64,000 nucleotides of DNA from an uncultured Acidovorax sp. (lineage in GTDB: Bacteria > Pseudomonadota > Gammaproteobacteria > Burkholderiales > Burkholderiaceae_C). Each line of letters starts with the position of its first letter. Positions within the stretch are counted from its first letter, which is position 1. This document shows, piece after piece, positions 1 through 12,700 of this stretch. Both the position numbers and the translations under genes were made by a program. The stretch is from the NCBI GenBank assembly GCA_913774625.1, contig CAJYHL010000063.1:62001-126000 (forward strand). Direction: 5' to 3'. Under the pieces are notes generated by a model. It did no database searches, was not told where the DNA came from, and saw only the letters and a program-made list of their open reading frames with translations.

Positions 1-256
1 TCAGGCTGCGCGCCCAGTAGCGCTGGCGCGTGGCCTCTTCGCCCATGAAGGCCTGGAAGGTGACGGGCTGCGGGCGCTTCCATTGCCCGTCGGCATCGCG
101 GTAGTCGGGGATGCCGGAGGCCGTGCTGCAGCCCGCCCCGGTCAGCACGAAAAGCCGCGGGTGGGCACGGATGAATTCCGCCAGCCGGGCCGGATCGACC
201 GGGCCGCCATCGGCCTGCATCGCATCGGCGCGCAGCAGCGCGGGGCTTTCAGGCAT
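1..256 (-). CDS. Sir2-family NAD-dependent protein deacetylase (sirtuin), N-terminal part
   Basis: Only the first 85 codons are in the window; the gene runs off the left edge. The visible protein has the sirtuin NAD-binding signature TGAGCSTASGIPDYRDADG at about residues 40-58, followed by WKR and PVTFQAF as in class II bacterial sirtuins. Such enzymes remove acyl groups from lysines using NAD and release nicotinamide. The zinc-binding cysteines and catalytic His would lie outside the window and cannot be checked. The start at 256 is supported by a GGAG Shine-Dalgarno in the 12-base gap after the sbcB stop, so it is probably co-transcribed with sbcB. Family is clear; substrate unknown. Confidence 0.85.
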   Translation of the reverse strand, partial: MPESPALLRADAMQADGGPVDPARLAEFIRAHPRLFVLTGAGCSTASGIPDYRDADGQWKRPQPVTFQAFMGEEATRQRYWARSL

Positions 257-268
257 GGCCGCCCTCCC

Positions 269-1711
269 CTACATCGAAGGCGCGATGCTCTCGGCATAGT
301 CGTAGAGCGCCCCGAGGATTTCCTCGCCGCGCTCGTCGGCCTCGCCGCCCAGGGTGTCCAGCCGCGCGAATAGCTCGTCGAAGGTGAGCGCACCGCCCTG
401 CCCTTCCACCAGGCAGGCCATGCGGTGCTCTTCCCAGCGCTCCAGGTCTTCCTCGGTCAGGGTCTCGGGGAAATTGCGCGCACGGTAGCGCCAGGCCAGC
501 TCTTCCAGGCGTTTGTCGTCGAAGCCCGGCCGCGCCTGGGCCAGCTTCCCGGGCGGCAGGCTGCGCAGGCGCTCCAGGCGGCGCCGGTCCTCGTTGCCGA
601 CGAAGCCGCCGTACAGGTCCTGGTCCACGTCGGGCGTGCCCGCCCCTTCCTGCGGGCGGGAGAAGACCTGCGCCCAGACGTCCGTCAGGTCCGGCAGGGC
701 GCGGGCCGCGGCGGCATGCCGGGCGGCCTGTTCCAGATCGATCCCCCAGCGCTCGGCCGTCTCGCGGGTCAGCGTGTTGACGTTGCCGACCACCATGGGC
801 GACTTGTTCAGATGCACCGTCTTCACGGGCAGGCGGGCGACGCCTTCGGGCAGCTCGTCGCTGCGCGTGAACATGCGCAGGCGGATGGTGTCGGCATCCA
901 GGCGCGCCAGCTCGGAGGGGTCGTGCGACAGGTCCCAGGCGATCAGCTCGTTGCGGTTGGTGGGGTGGCTGGCCAACGGCCACATCACGCCCAGGCAGCC
1001 GCGCTCGGTGGGGAACATGCCCGATACATGCAGGAACGGGCGCGCCGTCTCGGCCGTGGCGGGCAGGCGCAGCTCGGCCGCCACGCGGTCCTTCTTGTGC
1101 AGGCTCAGGGCGAAATCGAACAGCTTGGGCTGGCGCTGGCGGATCAGGCGCGCCAGGGCGATGGTGGCGCGCACGTCGGAGAGCGCGTCGTGCGCGGCCT
1201 CGTGGACCAGGCCGTTGGCCTTGGACAGATGCTCCAGCTTGAAGCTCGGCGAGCCGTCTTCCTTGCGCGGCCATTCGATGCCGTCGGGCCGCAGCGCATA
1301 GGTCATGCGCACCACGTCCAGCAGGTCCCAGCGGCCGCACTGGTTCTGCCATTCGCGGGCATAGGGATCGATCAGGTTGCGCCAGAACATGAAGCGCGTG
1401 ATCTCGTCGTCGAAGCGGATGGTGTTGTAGCCCACGCCGATGGTGCCGGGCCGCGCCAGCTCCGCTTCGATGCGGGCGGCGAATTCATGCTCGGGCAGGC
1501 CGCGTTCCAGGCAGACCTGCGGGGTGATGCCGGTGATCAGGCAGGACTCGGGATCGGGCAGATAGTCGGGCGCGGGCCGGCAATAGATCATCAGCGGCTC
1601 GCCGATCTCGTTGAGCTCGGCATCGGTGCGGATGCCCGCGAACTGGGCCGGGCGGTCGCGCCGGGTGTTGGCACCAAAGGTTTCGTAGTCGTGCCAAAGG
1701 AAGGTGTGCAT
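269..1711 (-). CDS. sbcB: Exodeoxyribonuclease I
   Basis: 480 aa, close to the 475 aa of E. coli ExoI. This DEDDh exonuclease digests single-stranded DNA 3'-5' in recombination and mismatch repair. The N-terminus reads MHTFLWHDYETFG, giving catalytic D8 and E10, followed by RPAQFAGIRTD as in E. coli. The later motif HDALSDVRATIALARLI supplies the His/Asp of ExoIII. The frame stays open upstream to 1936, but family alignment begins exactly at MHTF, so the start is set at 1711. It lies head-to-head with the transglycosylase gene (35-base gap) and 12 bases before the sirtuin gene on the same strand. Confidence 0.95.
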   Translation of the reverse strand: MHTFLWHDYETFGANTRRDRPAQFAGIRTDAELNEIGEPLMIYCRPAPDYLPDPESCLITGITPQVCLERGLPEHEFAARIEAELARPGTIGVGYNTIRFDDEITRFMFWRNLIDPYAREWQNQCGRWDLLDVVRMTYALRPDGIEWPRKEDGSPSFKLEHLSKANGLVHEAAHDALSDVRATIALARLIRQRQPKLFDFALSLHKKDRVAAELRLPATAETARPFLHVSGMFPTERGCLGVMWPLASHPTNRNELIAWDLSHDPSELARLDADTIRLRMFTRSDELPEGVARLPVKTVHLNKSPMVVGNVNTLTRETAERWGIDLEQAARHAAAARALPDLTDVWAQVFSRPQEGAGTPDVDQDLYGGFVGNEDRRRLERLRSLPPGKLAQARPGFDDKRLEELAWRYRARNFPETLTEEDLERWEEHRMACLVEGQGGALTFDELFARLDTLGGEADERGEEILGALYDYAESIAPSM

Positions 1712-1746
1712 GGATACGCGGCTGCAGAGAACTCGAAGCCGCAAGT

Positions 1747-3165
1747 ATGCCGGGGCCGACGACAATGGCGCACATGCACTCCCCATCGAATCGACCGCTC
1801 TCCGCCCTGCCCCGCCGCCTTCTGCCCTGGACCTTGCCGCTGGCCTGCGCCACGCTGGCCCTGCTGGGAGGATGCGCCGCCCCGGTGGCTCCTGGCAGCC
1901 GTGCGGCGGGTGCCCCGCCTGCAGCCGTCCCGGCACCAGCGCCGCAGCAGGGCGCAGCCACGCCCCAGCCCGCCCCCGAAGACGCGGCCCAGGTGGCCGA
2001 AGAGAAGAGCTTCAAGGCCTGGCTGGATGCCTTCGGGCGCGAAGCGCTGGCCGCCGGCATACGCCCCGCCACCGTGCAGCAGGTGCTGCTCACGGCGCGC
2101 CTGCAGCCCCGCGTCATCGAGCTGGACCGCGCCCAGCCCGAATTCACCCGCACGCCCTGGGCCTATCTGGACAGCGCGGTCTCCCCGCAGCGCATCGCCG
2201 CCGGCCGCGCCAAGCGGATCGAATACCGCGTGCCGCTGGAGGTAGCCGAGGCGCGCTACGGCGTGCCGGCATCCATCATCACCGCCATCTGGGGCATGGA
2301 AAGCAACTACGGCGGCAACTTCGGCAGCTTCCGCGCCGTGGACGCGCTGGCCACCCTGGCCTTCGAGGGCCGGCGCCGCGACTGGGCCCGTTCCGAGCTG
2401 CTGGCCGCTCTGCGCATCGTGGACCAGGGCGACATCGCGGCCGACCGCATGGTCGGCTCCTGGGCCGGTGCCATGGGCAACACGCAGTTCCTGCCCTCGG
2501 TCTTCCTGGCCCATGCCGTCGATGCGGACGGCGACGGACGGCGCGACATCTGGGGCAGCATCCCGGACGTGGCCGCCTCCACGGCCAACTACCTGGCCAG
2601 CGCCGGCTGGCGCCGGGGCGAGCCCTGGGGCGTGGAGGTGCGCCTGCCCGCCGGCTTCGACCACAGCCGGGCCGAACTGAGCGTGCGCCAGCCTGCATCG
2701 CAATGGGCAGCCGACGGCGTGCAGTCCATGGACGGCCAGCCCCTGCCCGCCTTCGACGCCGCTTCGGTCATCGAGCCGGCCGGCGCGCGCGGCCCCGCCT
2801 TCCTGGTCGGGCCCAACTTCCGCGCCATCCTGCGCTACAACAATTCCATCAACTACGCGCTGGGCGTGGGCCTGCTGGCCCGGCAGATCGAGGGCGCTCC
2901 GGGCGTCGCCGCCTCCTGGCCGCGCGACCTGCAGCCGCTCTCGCGCAGCCAGGTGCTGCAGCTGCAGAACGGCCTGAACCAGCGCGGCTTCGCCGCCGGC
3001 ACAGCCGACGGCGTCTTCGGGCCCTCCACCCGCGCAGGCCTCAGGCAATTCCAGCGCAGCCTGGGGCTGGAAGCGGACGGATATCCCACGACGGAGTTGC
3101 TGGAGAGGCTGCAGCAAGGCGCTGCAGCGCAGCCGGCGGCAGCGGCGGCGTCCACAGCGCGTTGA
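1747..3165 (+). CDS. Lytic murein transglycosylase (MltB type) lipoprotein with peptidoglycan-binding domain
   Basis: Cleaves the MurNAc-GlcNAc bond of peptidoglycan to form 1,6-anhydro products in the periplasm. A hydrophobic segment ends in the lipobox LLGGC (Cys43 from this start), so it should be a lipoprotein. The catalytic SLT_2/MltB domain spans about residues 90-390; IWGMESNYGGNFG holds the catalytic Glu, and SWAGAMGNTQFLPS is the family substrate loop. A C-terminal PG_binding_1 repeat (LQNGLNQRGF through FGPSTRAGLRQFQ) follows. Start choice is uncertain: ATGs at 1765 and 1774 are equally plausible, none has a strong ribosome site, and all keep the signal peptide. Divergent from sbcB and convergent with clpA. 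Confidence 0.9.
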   Translation: MPGPTTMAHMHSPSNRPLSALPRRLLPWTLPLACATLALLGGCAAPVAPGSRAAGAPPAAVPAPAPQQGAATPQPAPEDAAQVAEEKSFKAWLDAFGREALAAGIRPATVQQVLLTARLQPRVIELDRAQPEFTRTPWAYLDSAVSPQRIAAGRAKRIEYRVPLEVAEARYGVPASIITAIWGMESNYGGNFGSFRAVDALATLAFEGRRRDWARSELLAALRIVDQGDIAADRMVGSWAGAMGNTQFLPSVFLAHAVDADGDGRRDIWGSIPDVAASTANYLASAGWRRGEPWGVEVRLPAGFDHSRAELSVRQPASQWAADGVQSMDGQPLPAFDAASVIEPAGARGPAFLVGPNFRAILRYNNSINYALGVGLLARQIEGAPGVAASWPRDLQPLSRSQVLQLQNGLNQRGFAAGTADGVFGPSTRAGLRQFQRSLGLEADGYPTTELLERLQQGAAAQPAAAAASTAR

Positions 3166-3257
3166 AAGACCAGAGGCGCTTCACCTGCAGCCCGCTTGCA
3201 GGGGGGCGCCCGCCAGCTTTCCGGCGGCCCCAGGTGCGCTGAGCACAGCGCAAGCCG

Positions 3258-3304
3258 AAAAGAAAAAACCCACATGCCGATGGCATGCGGGTTTTCTTTT
3301 TGAC
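3258..3304. terminator. Bidirectional rho-independent terminator between mltB-type gene and clpA
   Basis: Long stem (AAAACCC-x-CATGCC / GGCATG-x-GGGTTTT, one mismatch, GAT loop) with an A-run on the left and a T-run on the right. It can end transcripts from both convergent genes. Confidence 0.9.
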
Positions 3305-3346
3305 GTACAGCACCGGCCGGAGCCGGCACTGCTTCGGCGACACCTG

Positions 3347-5695
<2,349 letters not shown>

Positions 5696-5752
5696 GTGAA
5701 CTCCTTTGTGCTTGCGGGTAAAAGATAACTGTAGATCGGGCCGGAAAACCGC

Positions 5753-6112
5753 TTATTCAACAGGCTCACTCACGCATTGCAGCGGGTGGCCCGCCTTGTG
5801 GGCGGCTTCGAGCACCTGCTCGACCTTGGTCGCGGCGACGTCGCGGGAATACACACCGCATACGCCTTTGCCGTCCAGATGGATCTTGAGCATGATCTGG
5901 GTGGCGGATTCCCGATCCTTGCCGAAGAATTCCTGCAGCACGACGATCACGAACTCCATCGGGGTGTAGTCGTCGTTCAGCATCAGCACCTGGTACATCT
6001 GGGGCGGCTGCGTGCGCTGCGTGCGCCGCTCCAGCACCACCGAGCCCCCGTCGTCCCGGGCGGGTGCGCGGGTCGGGGTCGTCGGTGTCATGGGAGGTGG
6101 TTTCGTGGCCAT
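5753..6112 (-). CDS. clpS: ATP-dependent Clp protease adaptor ClpS
   Basis: 119 aa. The adaptor that delivers N-degron substrates to ClpA. The core starts at [20 protein letters not shown], with the N-degron pocket residues N and D of the [10 protein letters not shown] motif, and ends with [12 protein letters not shown]. The first 35 residues are a Pro/Thr/Arg-rich flexible tail that contacts ClpA in homologues. No Shine-Dalgarno precedes the ATG; instead TAGAAT lies six bases upstream, so the mRNA may be leaderless. In operon order with clpA. Confidence 0.95.
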   Translation of the reverse strand: MATKPPPMTPTTPTRAPARDDGGSVVLERRTQRTQPPQMYQVLMLNDDYTPMEFVIVVLQEFFGKDRESATQIMLKIHLDGKGVCGVYSRDVAATKVEQVLEAAHKAGHPLQCVSEPVE

Positions 6113-6118
6113 GAATTC

Positions 6119-6124
6119 ATTCTA
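6119..6124 (-). promoter_or_regulatory. -10-like box TAGAAT placed for a leaderless clpS transcript
   Basis: TAGAAT is followed by six bases and then the clpS ATG, which would put +1 on the start codon itself. No ribosome site is seen and no good -35 at 17 bases, so this is suggestive only. Confidence 0.4.
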
Positions 6125-6186
6125 GCGATGCGGGACCGCCAGAGTGGCTTGAAGAAACTGGTGCCTGGCCCACTTTTTTCAAGCGA

Positions 6187-9100
6187 TCAGCCGGCGTCGT
6201 AAACCACCGACACCGTGCCGCTGCCCGCCTGGGCGCTCCAGGCCGCCAGCGCCGCGTCGGACGGGAAGAAGCGGCTGGCCTCGCCCAGCTGCAATTCCGC
6301 GGTGGCGGCGCCCTGCTGGGACTTGCAGCACAGGTTCATGCGCACGCGCAGGCCATGCACCAGCGTCTCGCCGTGCTCGGTTTCCTCGCGCTTGGCGGGG
6401 AACTCGCGCACCAGGCGCGACACGTCGGGCACCGAATCGCCGACCGACACCTGCAGGTAGCGCCCGTACTTGGCGCGGGCGGCGGCCAGGTCGAACACCT
6501 GCTGCACCTTGACGCGCAGCCCGCCGCTGAAATGGTCGAGCTGCAGCCGGCCGTTGATGACCACGAACTCATCGTCCTTGAGTGCGTCGCGGTAGGCGTT
6601 GAGCACGCCTTCGTCGGCCGATGCCTCGATGGTGGCGGACTTGTCGTCCAGCTTGAAGAGCGCCAGCTTGCCGCGCGAGCCGTTGATGACGCGCAGATCG
6701 CTCACGATGCCCGCCATGACCTGCGATTCGCGGCTGTCGGCCAGTTCCTCGATGGGCGTGCGCACGAAGCGCCGCACTTCCTTTTCGACCTCGTCGAAGA
6801 GGTGGCCGGAGAGGTAGTAGCCGATGGCGGTCTTTTCCTGCGTCAGGCGCTCCTTGATGCCCCAGGGCCGCACATCGACCAGATCGGGCTCCTGGGTGCT
6901 GGAGCCGTGGGCGTCATCGCCCATCATGTCGAAGAGGCCGCCCTGGTTGATGTTGGCGTGGGTGGCCGCCGCGAACTCGAAGGCGCGGTCCAGCGAGGCC
7001 GACAGCGCAGCGCGGTTGAGCTGCAGGGCGTCGAACGCGCCGGCCTTGATGAGCGCATCCACGGTGCGCTTGTTGATGCGGGAGCGGTCCACCCGCACGC
7101 AGAAGTCGAACAGGCTCTTGAACGGGCCCACGGTGCCGCCGTGGGCGCCCTCGCCCCGGCCTTCGCGCGCGGCGATGATGGCCTCGATGGCCTGCTGGCC
7201 CGTGCCCTTGATGGCGCCCAGGCCGTAGCGGATGACCTTGTCGGTGACCGGCTCGAAGCGGTACATGCCGCGGTTCACGTCCGGCGGCTCGAAGCTCATC
7301 CCGAAATTCTTGACCGCGTCCTCGTAGAGCACCTTGAGCTTGTCGGTGTCGTCCATTTCCACCGTCATGTTGGCGCAGAAGAACTCGGCCGTGTAATGCA
7401 CCTTGAGCCAGCCGGTGTGGTAGGCCAGCAGGGAATAGGCGGCTGCGTGCGACTTGTTGAAGCCGTAGCCCGCGAACTTCTCCATCAGGTCGAAGACCTC
7501 GTCGGCCTTGTCCTGGTCGATGCCCTTCTCGGCCGCGCCCTTGCGGAAGATCTCTCGGTGCTCGGCCATCTCCTCGGCCTTCTTCTTGCCCATGGCCCGG
7601 CGCAGCATGTCGGCGCCGCCCAGGCTGTAGCCGCCCAGCACCTGGGCAGTCTGCATCACCTGTTCCTGGTACACCATGATCCCGTAGGTTTCGGCCAGCA
7701 CGGGCTCGACCAGCGGGTGGGGATATTCCACCGGCTCCTTGCCGTGCTTGCGGTTCACGAAGGTGGGGATCAGGTCCATCGGGCCCGGGCGGTAGAGCGC
7801 GTTCAGGGCGATCAGGTCTTCCAGCCGGCTGGGGCGCGCCTCTTTCAGCATGCCCTGCATGCCGCGCGATTCGAACTGGAACACAGCTTCGGTCTTGCCG
7901 TCGGAGAAGAGCCGGTAGGTGGGCGCGTCGTCGAGCGGGATGTTCTCGAAAGCGAAGTTCTCCTGGCCCTTGTGGCGCTTCATGATGAATTCGCGCGCGA
8001 TCTCCAGGATGGTCAGCGTGGCCAGGCCCAGAAAGTCGAACTTCACCAGGCCGATGGCCTCCACGTCGTCCTTGTCGTACTGGCTCACGGCCGATTCGCT
8101 GCCCGGCTGCTGGTAGAGCGGGCAGAAGTCGGTGAGCTTGCCCGGCGCGATCAGCACGCCCCCGGCATGCATGCCGATGTTGCGGGTCATGCCCTCGAGC
8201 TTCTGCGCCATCTCGATGATGGTCTTGACGTCCTCTTCCTTGCGCACGCGCTCGTAGAGCATGGGCTCCAGCTCCAGCGCGTAGTTGTTCTTGTCGCCCT
8301 CCTTCTTGACCTCGGGCGGGTAGGCCAGGGTGTAGGACATGCCGGGCTTGCCGGGCACCAGCTTGGAGATGCCGTCGCAGAAGGTGTAGCTCATGTCCAT
8401 CACCCGGCCCACGTCGCGGATGGCGGCCTTGGCGGCGAGCGTGCCGAAGGTGGCGATCTGGCTCACGGCGTTCTTGCCGTACTTGTCCTTGACGTAGTCG
8501 ATCACCCGGTCGCGGTTGGACTGGCAGAAGTCGATGTCGAAGTCGGGCATGGACACCCGCTCGGGGTTCAGGAAGCGCTCGAACAGCAGGTTGTACTGCA
8601 GCGGGTCCAGGTCGGTGATCTTGAGCGCATAGGCCACCAGCGAGCCGGCCCCGGACCCCCGGCCCGGCCCCACCGGGCAGCCATTCTGCTTGGCCCACTG
8701 GATGAAGTCGCCCACGATGAGGAAGTAGCCCGGAAAGCCCATCTTCAGGATGGTGCCCAGCTCGAATTCCAGCCGCTCCACGTAGCGCGGGCGCTGCTTG
8801 TCGCGCTCGGCCTCCTTGGGGAAGAGCTGCACCAGCCGCTCTTCCAGCCCTTCGAAGGACGCATAGCGGAAGTACTCGTCGATGGGCATGCCGTTGGGCG
8901 TGGGGAAGTCGGGCAGGCGCGGCTTGCCCAGCACCAGGGTCAGGTTGCAGCGCTTGGCGATCTCCACCGTGTTGGCGATGGCCGAAGGCACGTCGGCGAA
9001 CAGCGCCTCCATCTGGGCGCTGGACTTGAAGTACTGCTCGCGCGTGAACTTGCGCACGCGGCGCTGGTTGGCCAGGATCTCGCCCTCGGCGATGCAGATG

Positions 9101-9729
9101 CGGGCCTCGTGCGCCTCGTAGTCGTCGGCCGTGGCGAACTGCACCGGGTGGGTCGCCACCACCGGCAGGTTGAGGCGGCCTGCCAGCTGCACGGCGGCCA
9201 CCACATGGGCCTCGTCGTCCGCTCGGCCGGCGCGCTGGATCTCCAGGTAGAAGCGGTGCGGGAACATGCCGGCCAGCTCCAGCGCCAGGTCGGCGGCGCC
9301 GGCCTCGTCGCCGCGCATCAGCGCCTGGCCCACCGGGCCCGCCTGGGCGCCGGCCAGCAGGATCAGGCCGGCGTTCAGCTCCTTGAGCCATTCCCAGGTG
9401 CAGACCGGCACGTTCTTGACGATATTGCGCGTCCAGGCCCGGGCCAGCAGTTCCGACAGGTTCAGGTAGCCCTGCTTGTCCTGCACCAGCACCACCATCC
9501 GGCCCACGGCGCCGCCGGGCGCGGCCACGTTGATCTCGGCCCCGAGCACGGGCTTGACGCCCTTGCCCCGGGCTTCCTTGTAGAACTTGATGGCTCCGAA
9601 CAGGTTGTTCAGATCGGTGATGGCCAGGGCGGGCTGGCCGTCCTTGGCAGCCGCCTTGGCGACTTCGTCGATGCGATTGGTGCCGTCAACGACGGAAAAT
9701 TCGGTGTGCAGGCGCAGATGGACAAACAT
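6187..9729 (-). CDS. dnaE: DNA polymerase III subunit alpha
   Basis: 1180-aa replicative polymerase subunit (E. coli 1160 aa). It begins MFVHLRLHTEFSVVDG, the PHP domain, whose metal-binding His residues are partly changed as is usual in DnaE1. The polymerase palm contains PDFDIDF near residue 396, with two catalytic aspartates. GPGRGSGAGSLVAYAL precedes it and GYGFNKSHAAAYSLLAY follows in the fingers. The C-terminus has the helix-hairpin-helix and OB-fold regions. The frame is open 48 bases further upstream, but MFVHLR matches the family start and has TACAAT six bases before it. Confidence 0.97.
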   Translation of the reverse strand: MFVHLRLHTEFSVVDGTNRIDEVAKAAAKDGQPALAITDLNNLFGAIKFYKEARGKGVKPVLGAEINVAAPGGAVGRMVVLVQDKQGYLNLSELLARAWTRNIVKNVPVCTWEWLKELNAGLILLAGAQAGPVGQALMRGDEAGAADLALELAGMFPHRFYLEIQRAGRADDEAHVVAAVQLAGRLNLPVVATHPVQFATADDYEAHEARICIAEGEILANQRRVRKFTREQYFKSSAQMEALFADVPSAIANTVEIAKRCNLTLVLGKPRLPDFPTPNGMPIDEYFRYASFEGLEERLVQLFPKEAERDKQRPRYVERLEFELGTILKMGFPGYFLIVGDFIQWAKQNGCPVGPGRGSGAGSLVAYALKITDLDPLQYNLLFERFLNPERVSMPDFDIDFCQSNRDRVIDYVKDKYGKNAVSQIATFGTLAAKAAIRDVGRVMDMSYTFCDGISKLVPGKPGMSYTLAYPPEVKKEGDKNNYALELEPMLYERVRKEEDVKTIIEMAQKLEGMTRNIGMHAGGVLIAPGKLTDFCPLYQQPGSESAVSQYDKDDVEAIGLVKFDFLGLATLTILEIAREFIMKRHKGQENFAFENIPLDDAPTYRLFSDGKTEAVFQFESRGMQGMLKEARPSRLEDLIALNALYRPGPMDLIPTFVNRKHGKEPVEYPHPLVEPVLAETYGIMVYQEQVMQTAQVLGGYSLGGADMLRRAMGKKKAEEMAEHREIFRKGAAEKGIDQDKADEVFDLMEKFAGYGFNKSHAAAYSLLAYHTGWLKVHYTAEFFCANMTVEMDDTDKLKVLYEDAVKNFGMSFEPPDVNRGMYRFEPVTDKVIRYGLGAIKGTGQQAIEAIIAAREGRGEGAHGGTVGPFKSLFDFCVRVDRSRINKRTVDALIKAGAFDALQLNRAALSASLDRAFEFAAATHANINQGGLFDMMGDDAHGSSTQEPDLVDVRPWGIKERLTQEKTAIGYYLSGHLFDEVEKEVRRFVRTPIEELADSRESQVMAGIVSDLRVINGSRGKLALFKLDDKSATIEASADEGVLNAYRDALKDDEFVVINGRLQLDHFSGGLRVKVQQVFDLAAARAKYGRYLQVSVGDSVPDVSRLVREFPAKREETEHGETLVHGLRVRMNLCCKSQQGAATAELQLGEASRFFPSDAALAAWSAQAGSGTVSVVYDAG

Positions 9730-9735
9730 CCCGGC

Positions 9736-9741
9736 ATTGTA
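9736..9741 (-). promoter_or_regulatory. -10-like box TACAAT placed for a leaderless dnaE transcript
   Basis: TACAAT, six bases, then the dnaE ATG: the same geometry as at clpS. No Shine-Dalgarno lies between. The -35 region at 17 bases (CTGGCG/TGGCGG) is weak. Confidence 0.4.
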
Positions 9742-9797
9742 GGAAGTGCCGCCTGCCCGCCAGGGACGGGCCGGCATTTCCCCGCTCGACCGCCAAG

Positions 9798-12700
9798 CTA
9801 CGCATTGATCTGCGCCCAGAGCTTGTCCAGCCGCTTCACGCTGACCGGCTGGGGCGTGCGCAGCTCCTGCGCGAAGAAGCTCACGCGCAGTTCCTCCAGC
9901 AGCCAGCGCAGCTCCTGCATGCGCGCATCGACCTGGCCCTTGCGCTCGGCCACCAGGCGCCAGTAGCGCTGCTCCTGCGGGCGCAGCTCGGCCAGGCGGG
10001 AGGCGTCGCGGGCCGGGTCGGCGCGGTATTTGTCCAGCCGCAGCGTGATGGCCTTGAGGTAGCGCGGGAAGTGCGCCAACTGGGCCCAGGGCGCGGCGGC
10101 GATGAATTGCTTGGGCATCAGGCGCTGCAGCTGCTGCTGGGCGTCCTGCGTGGCTTCGGGCGCGTTCTTGGTGTCCTTGATCTTGCGCACTGCGGCGGCG
10201 TACTCCACCAGGATGGTGCCCGCCAGGCGCGCCACCTCGTTGGCGATCAGCGTCAGGCGGCCGCGGCCCTCGTCCACGCGGCGCCTGAAGTCAGCCTCGT
10301 TGGTGGGCAGCGGGTCCTGGAGGAAGGCGCGGTCCAGCGCGATGTCGAGGATCTGCGTGCGCAGCTCTTCCTGCGTGCCCAGCGGCATGTAGGCCACGGC
10401 CATCTTCTGCAGGTCGGGAATGTTCTTTTCCAGGTATTTGAGCGCGTCCTTGATCTGCAGCGCGAAGAGGCGCCGCAGGCCGGCGCGGTGCCTGGCTGCC
10501 GCCACCTCCGGCTCGTCGAACACCTCGATGCTGACGGCGTCGCCGCCGTCGATGAGCGCCGGAAAGCCGATCAGCGTCTGGCCGCCCTTGCGGATCTCCA
10601 TCAGCTCGGGCAGCTCGCCGAAGGTCCAGGCCGTGTAGCGCTGGCCCGCGGGCATGGCCGGGGTGGCCGGTGCCGCGGCGGATGCCTGGCCGCCCGCGCC
10701 ACGCTTCGCTTCGTTTTTGATAGCTACCTGCGGAGTTTTTTCCTGGGCCAGAGGCGTTTTTTGCTCCACCCCCTGGCCCAGCTTCAACCCCGCCAGCGCC
10801 TGGAAGGCGCCGCGCGCCTTGGCGCCCCATTCGGCCTTGAGGGCCCCCAGGTTGCGGCCCTGGCCCAGCTGGCGGCCGTGCTCGTCGACCACGCGGAAGT
10901 TCATGAACAGGTGGGGCTGGAGCATGTCGAGCTTGAAGTCGGCACGCTTCACATCCAGCGAGGTCTCGTCACGCACCTGCTTGAGCAGCGCATCGGTCAG
11001 GCTGCCGTGGCCGAAGCGCTCGGGCGCGCTGAACAGCTCGGCGATGCGCGCAGCGCTCTCAGGCAGCGGCACGAAGCGGCTGCGCGGGCGCTGGGGCAGG
11101 CTTTTCAGCAGGGCCTGGATCTTGGCCTGCAGCATGCCGGGCACCAGCCATTCGCAACGCTCCTCGCTGACCTGGTTGAGCACGAAGAGCGGCACGGTGA
11201 CGGTGATGCCGTCGCGCGCGTCGCCCGGCTCGTGCAGGTAGCTGGCGGCGCAGTCCACACCGCCCAGCCGCACGGTCTTCGGGAAGGCGTTGCTGGTGAT
11301 GCCGGCGGCCTCGTGGCGCATCAGCTCCTCGCGCGTGAGCTTGAGCAGGTCCGGGTTCTGGCGCGAGGCCTCGCGGTACCAGGCCTCGAAGCCCGCGCCG
11401 GTGCAGAGGTCAGCCGGCAGCTGCTGGTCGTAGAAGGCGTAGATCAGCTCTTCGTCCACCAGCACGTCCTGGCGGCGCGACTTGTGCTCCAGCTCCTCCA
11501 CCTTGGCGATGAGCTTCTGGTTGGCCGCCAGGAACGGCAGGCGCGTCTCCCACTGCCCGCCCACCAGCGCCTCGCGGATGAAGATCTCGCGCGCGGCATG
11601 CGGATCGACCTTGCCGAAGTTCACGCGGCGGTTGCTGTAGATGACGATGCCGTAGAGCGTGGCCCGCTCCAGCGCCGACACCTGCGCGGCCTTCTTCTCC
11701 CAGTGCGGATCCAGCAGCTGCTTCTTGAGCAGGTGGCCGCCGATCTGCTCGATCCATTGCGGCTCGATGGCGGCGATGCCGCGGCCGAAGAGCCGCGTGG
11801 TCTCGACCAGCTCGGCCGCGACGATCCAGCGGCCCGGCTTCTTGTTCAGGTGCGCGCCCGGATGCTTGTAGAACTTGATGCCGCGTGCGCCCAGGTACCA
11901 GTCTTCCTCGTCGGACCTGACGCCGATGTTGCCCAGCAGGCCGGACAGCATGGACAGGTGGATCTGCTCGTAGCCGGCGGGCTGGGTGTTGATCTTCCAG
12001 CGGTGCTCGGTCACCACCGTCAGCAGCTGGGTGTGGATGTCGCGCCACTCGCGCAGCCGGCGGATGCTGATGAAGTTCTGCCGCAAGAGCGCTTCGTACT
12101 GGCGGTTGCTGAGCTTGTGGGTGGGCTGGGCTGCCGCCGCAGTGGCCGCCGCCGCATCGGCGGGCTCGTGCGCCGCCGTCAGGCGCTGGGCCACGGGCAG
12201 GCTGGCCTGGGCGCGCGTGCCCTGGCGGGCGGCCTTCTGGGCCGCATCCTTCTGCGCCCGGGCCGAGGGCAGGCTGGGCGCGCCGCCGCGCGCCTCGTTG
12301 ATCCACTTCCACAGCTTGAGATAGCCGCTGAACTCGCTCTTCTCGTCGTCGAACTTGGCGTGCGCCTGGTCGGCCTGCTGCTGCGCCTCCAGCGGCCGGT
12401 CGCGCACGTCCTGCACCGACAGGGCCGAGGCGATGACCAGCACCTCGTCCAGCGCCTGGCGCTCGCGCGCCTCCAGGATCATGCGGCCCACGCGCGGGTC
12501 CAGCGGCAGGCGCGACAGCTCCACGCCCATGGGCGTGAGCTCGTTGGCATCGTCCACCGCGCCCAGCTCGCCCAGCAGCTGGTAGCCGTCGGCGATGGCC
12601 CGGCCCGAAGGCGCCTCGATGAACGGGAACTGCGCCACGTCGCCCAGGTGCAGCGACTTCATGCGCAGGATGACGCCGGCCAGCGACGAACGCAGGATTT

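Noticed and set aside
6355-9966. A 1203-codon frame opposite dnaE
   Set aside because: Antisense shadow of a well-conserved DNA polymerase gene; composition is His/Gln/Leu-rich with no family resemblance.
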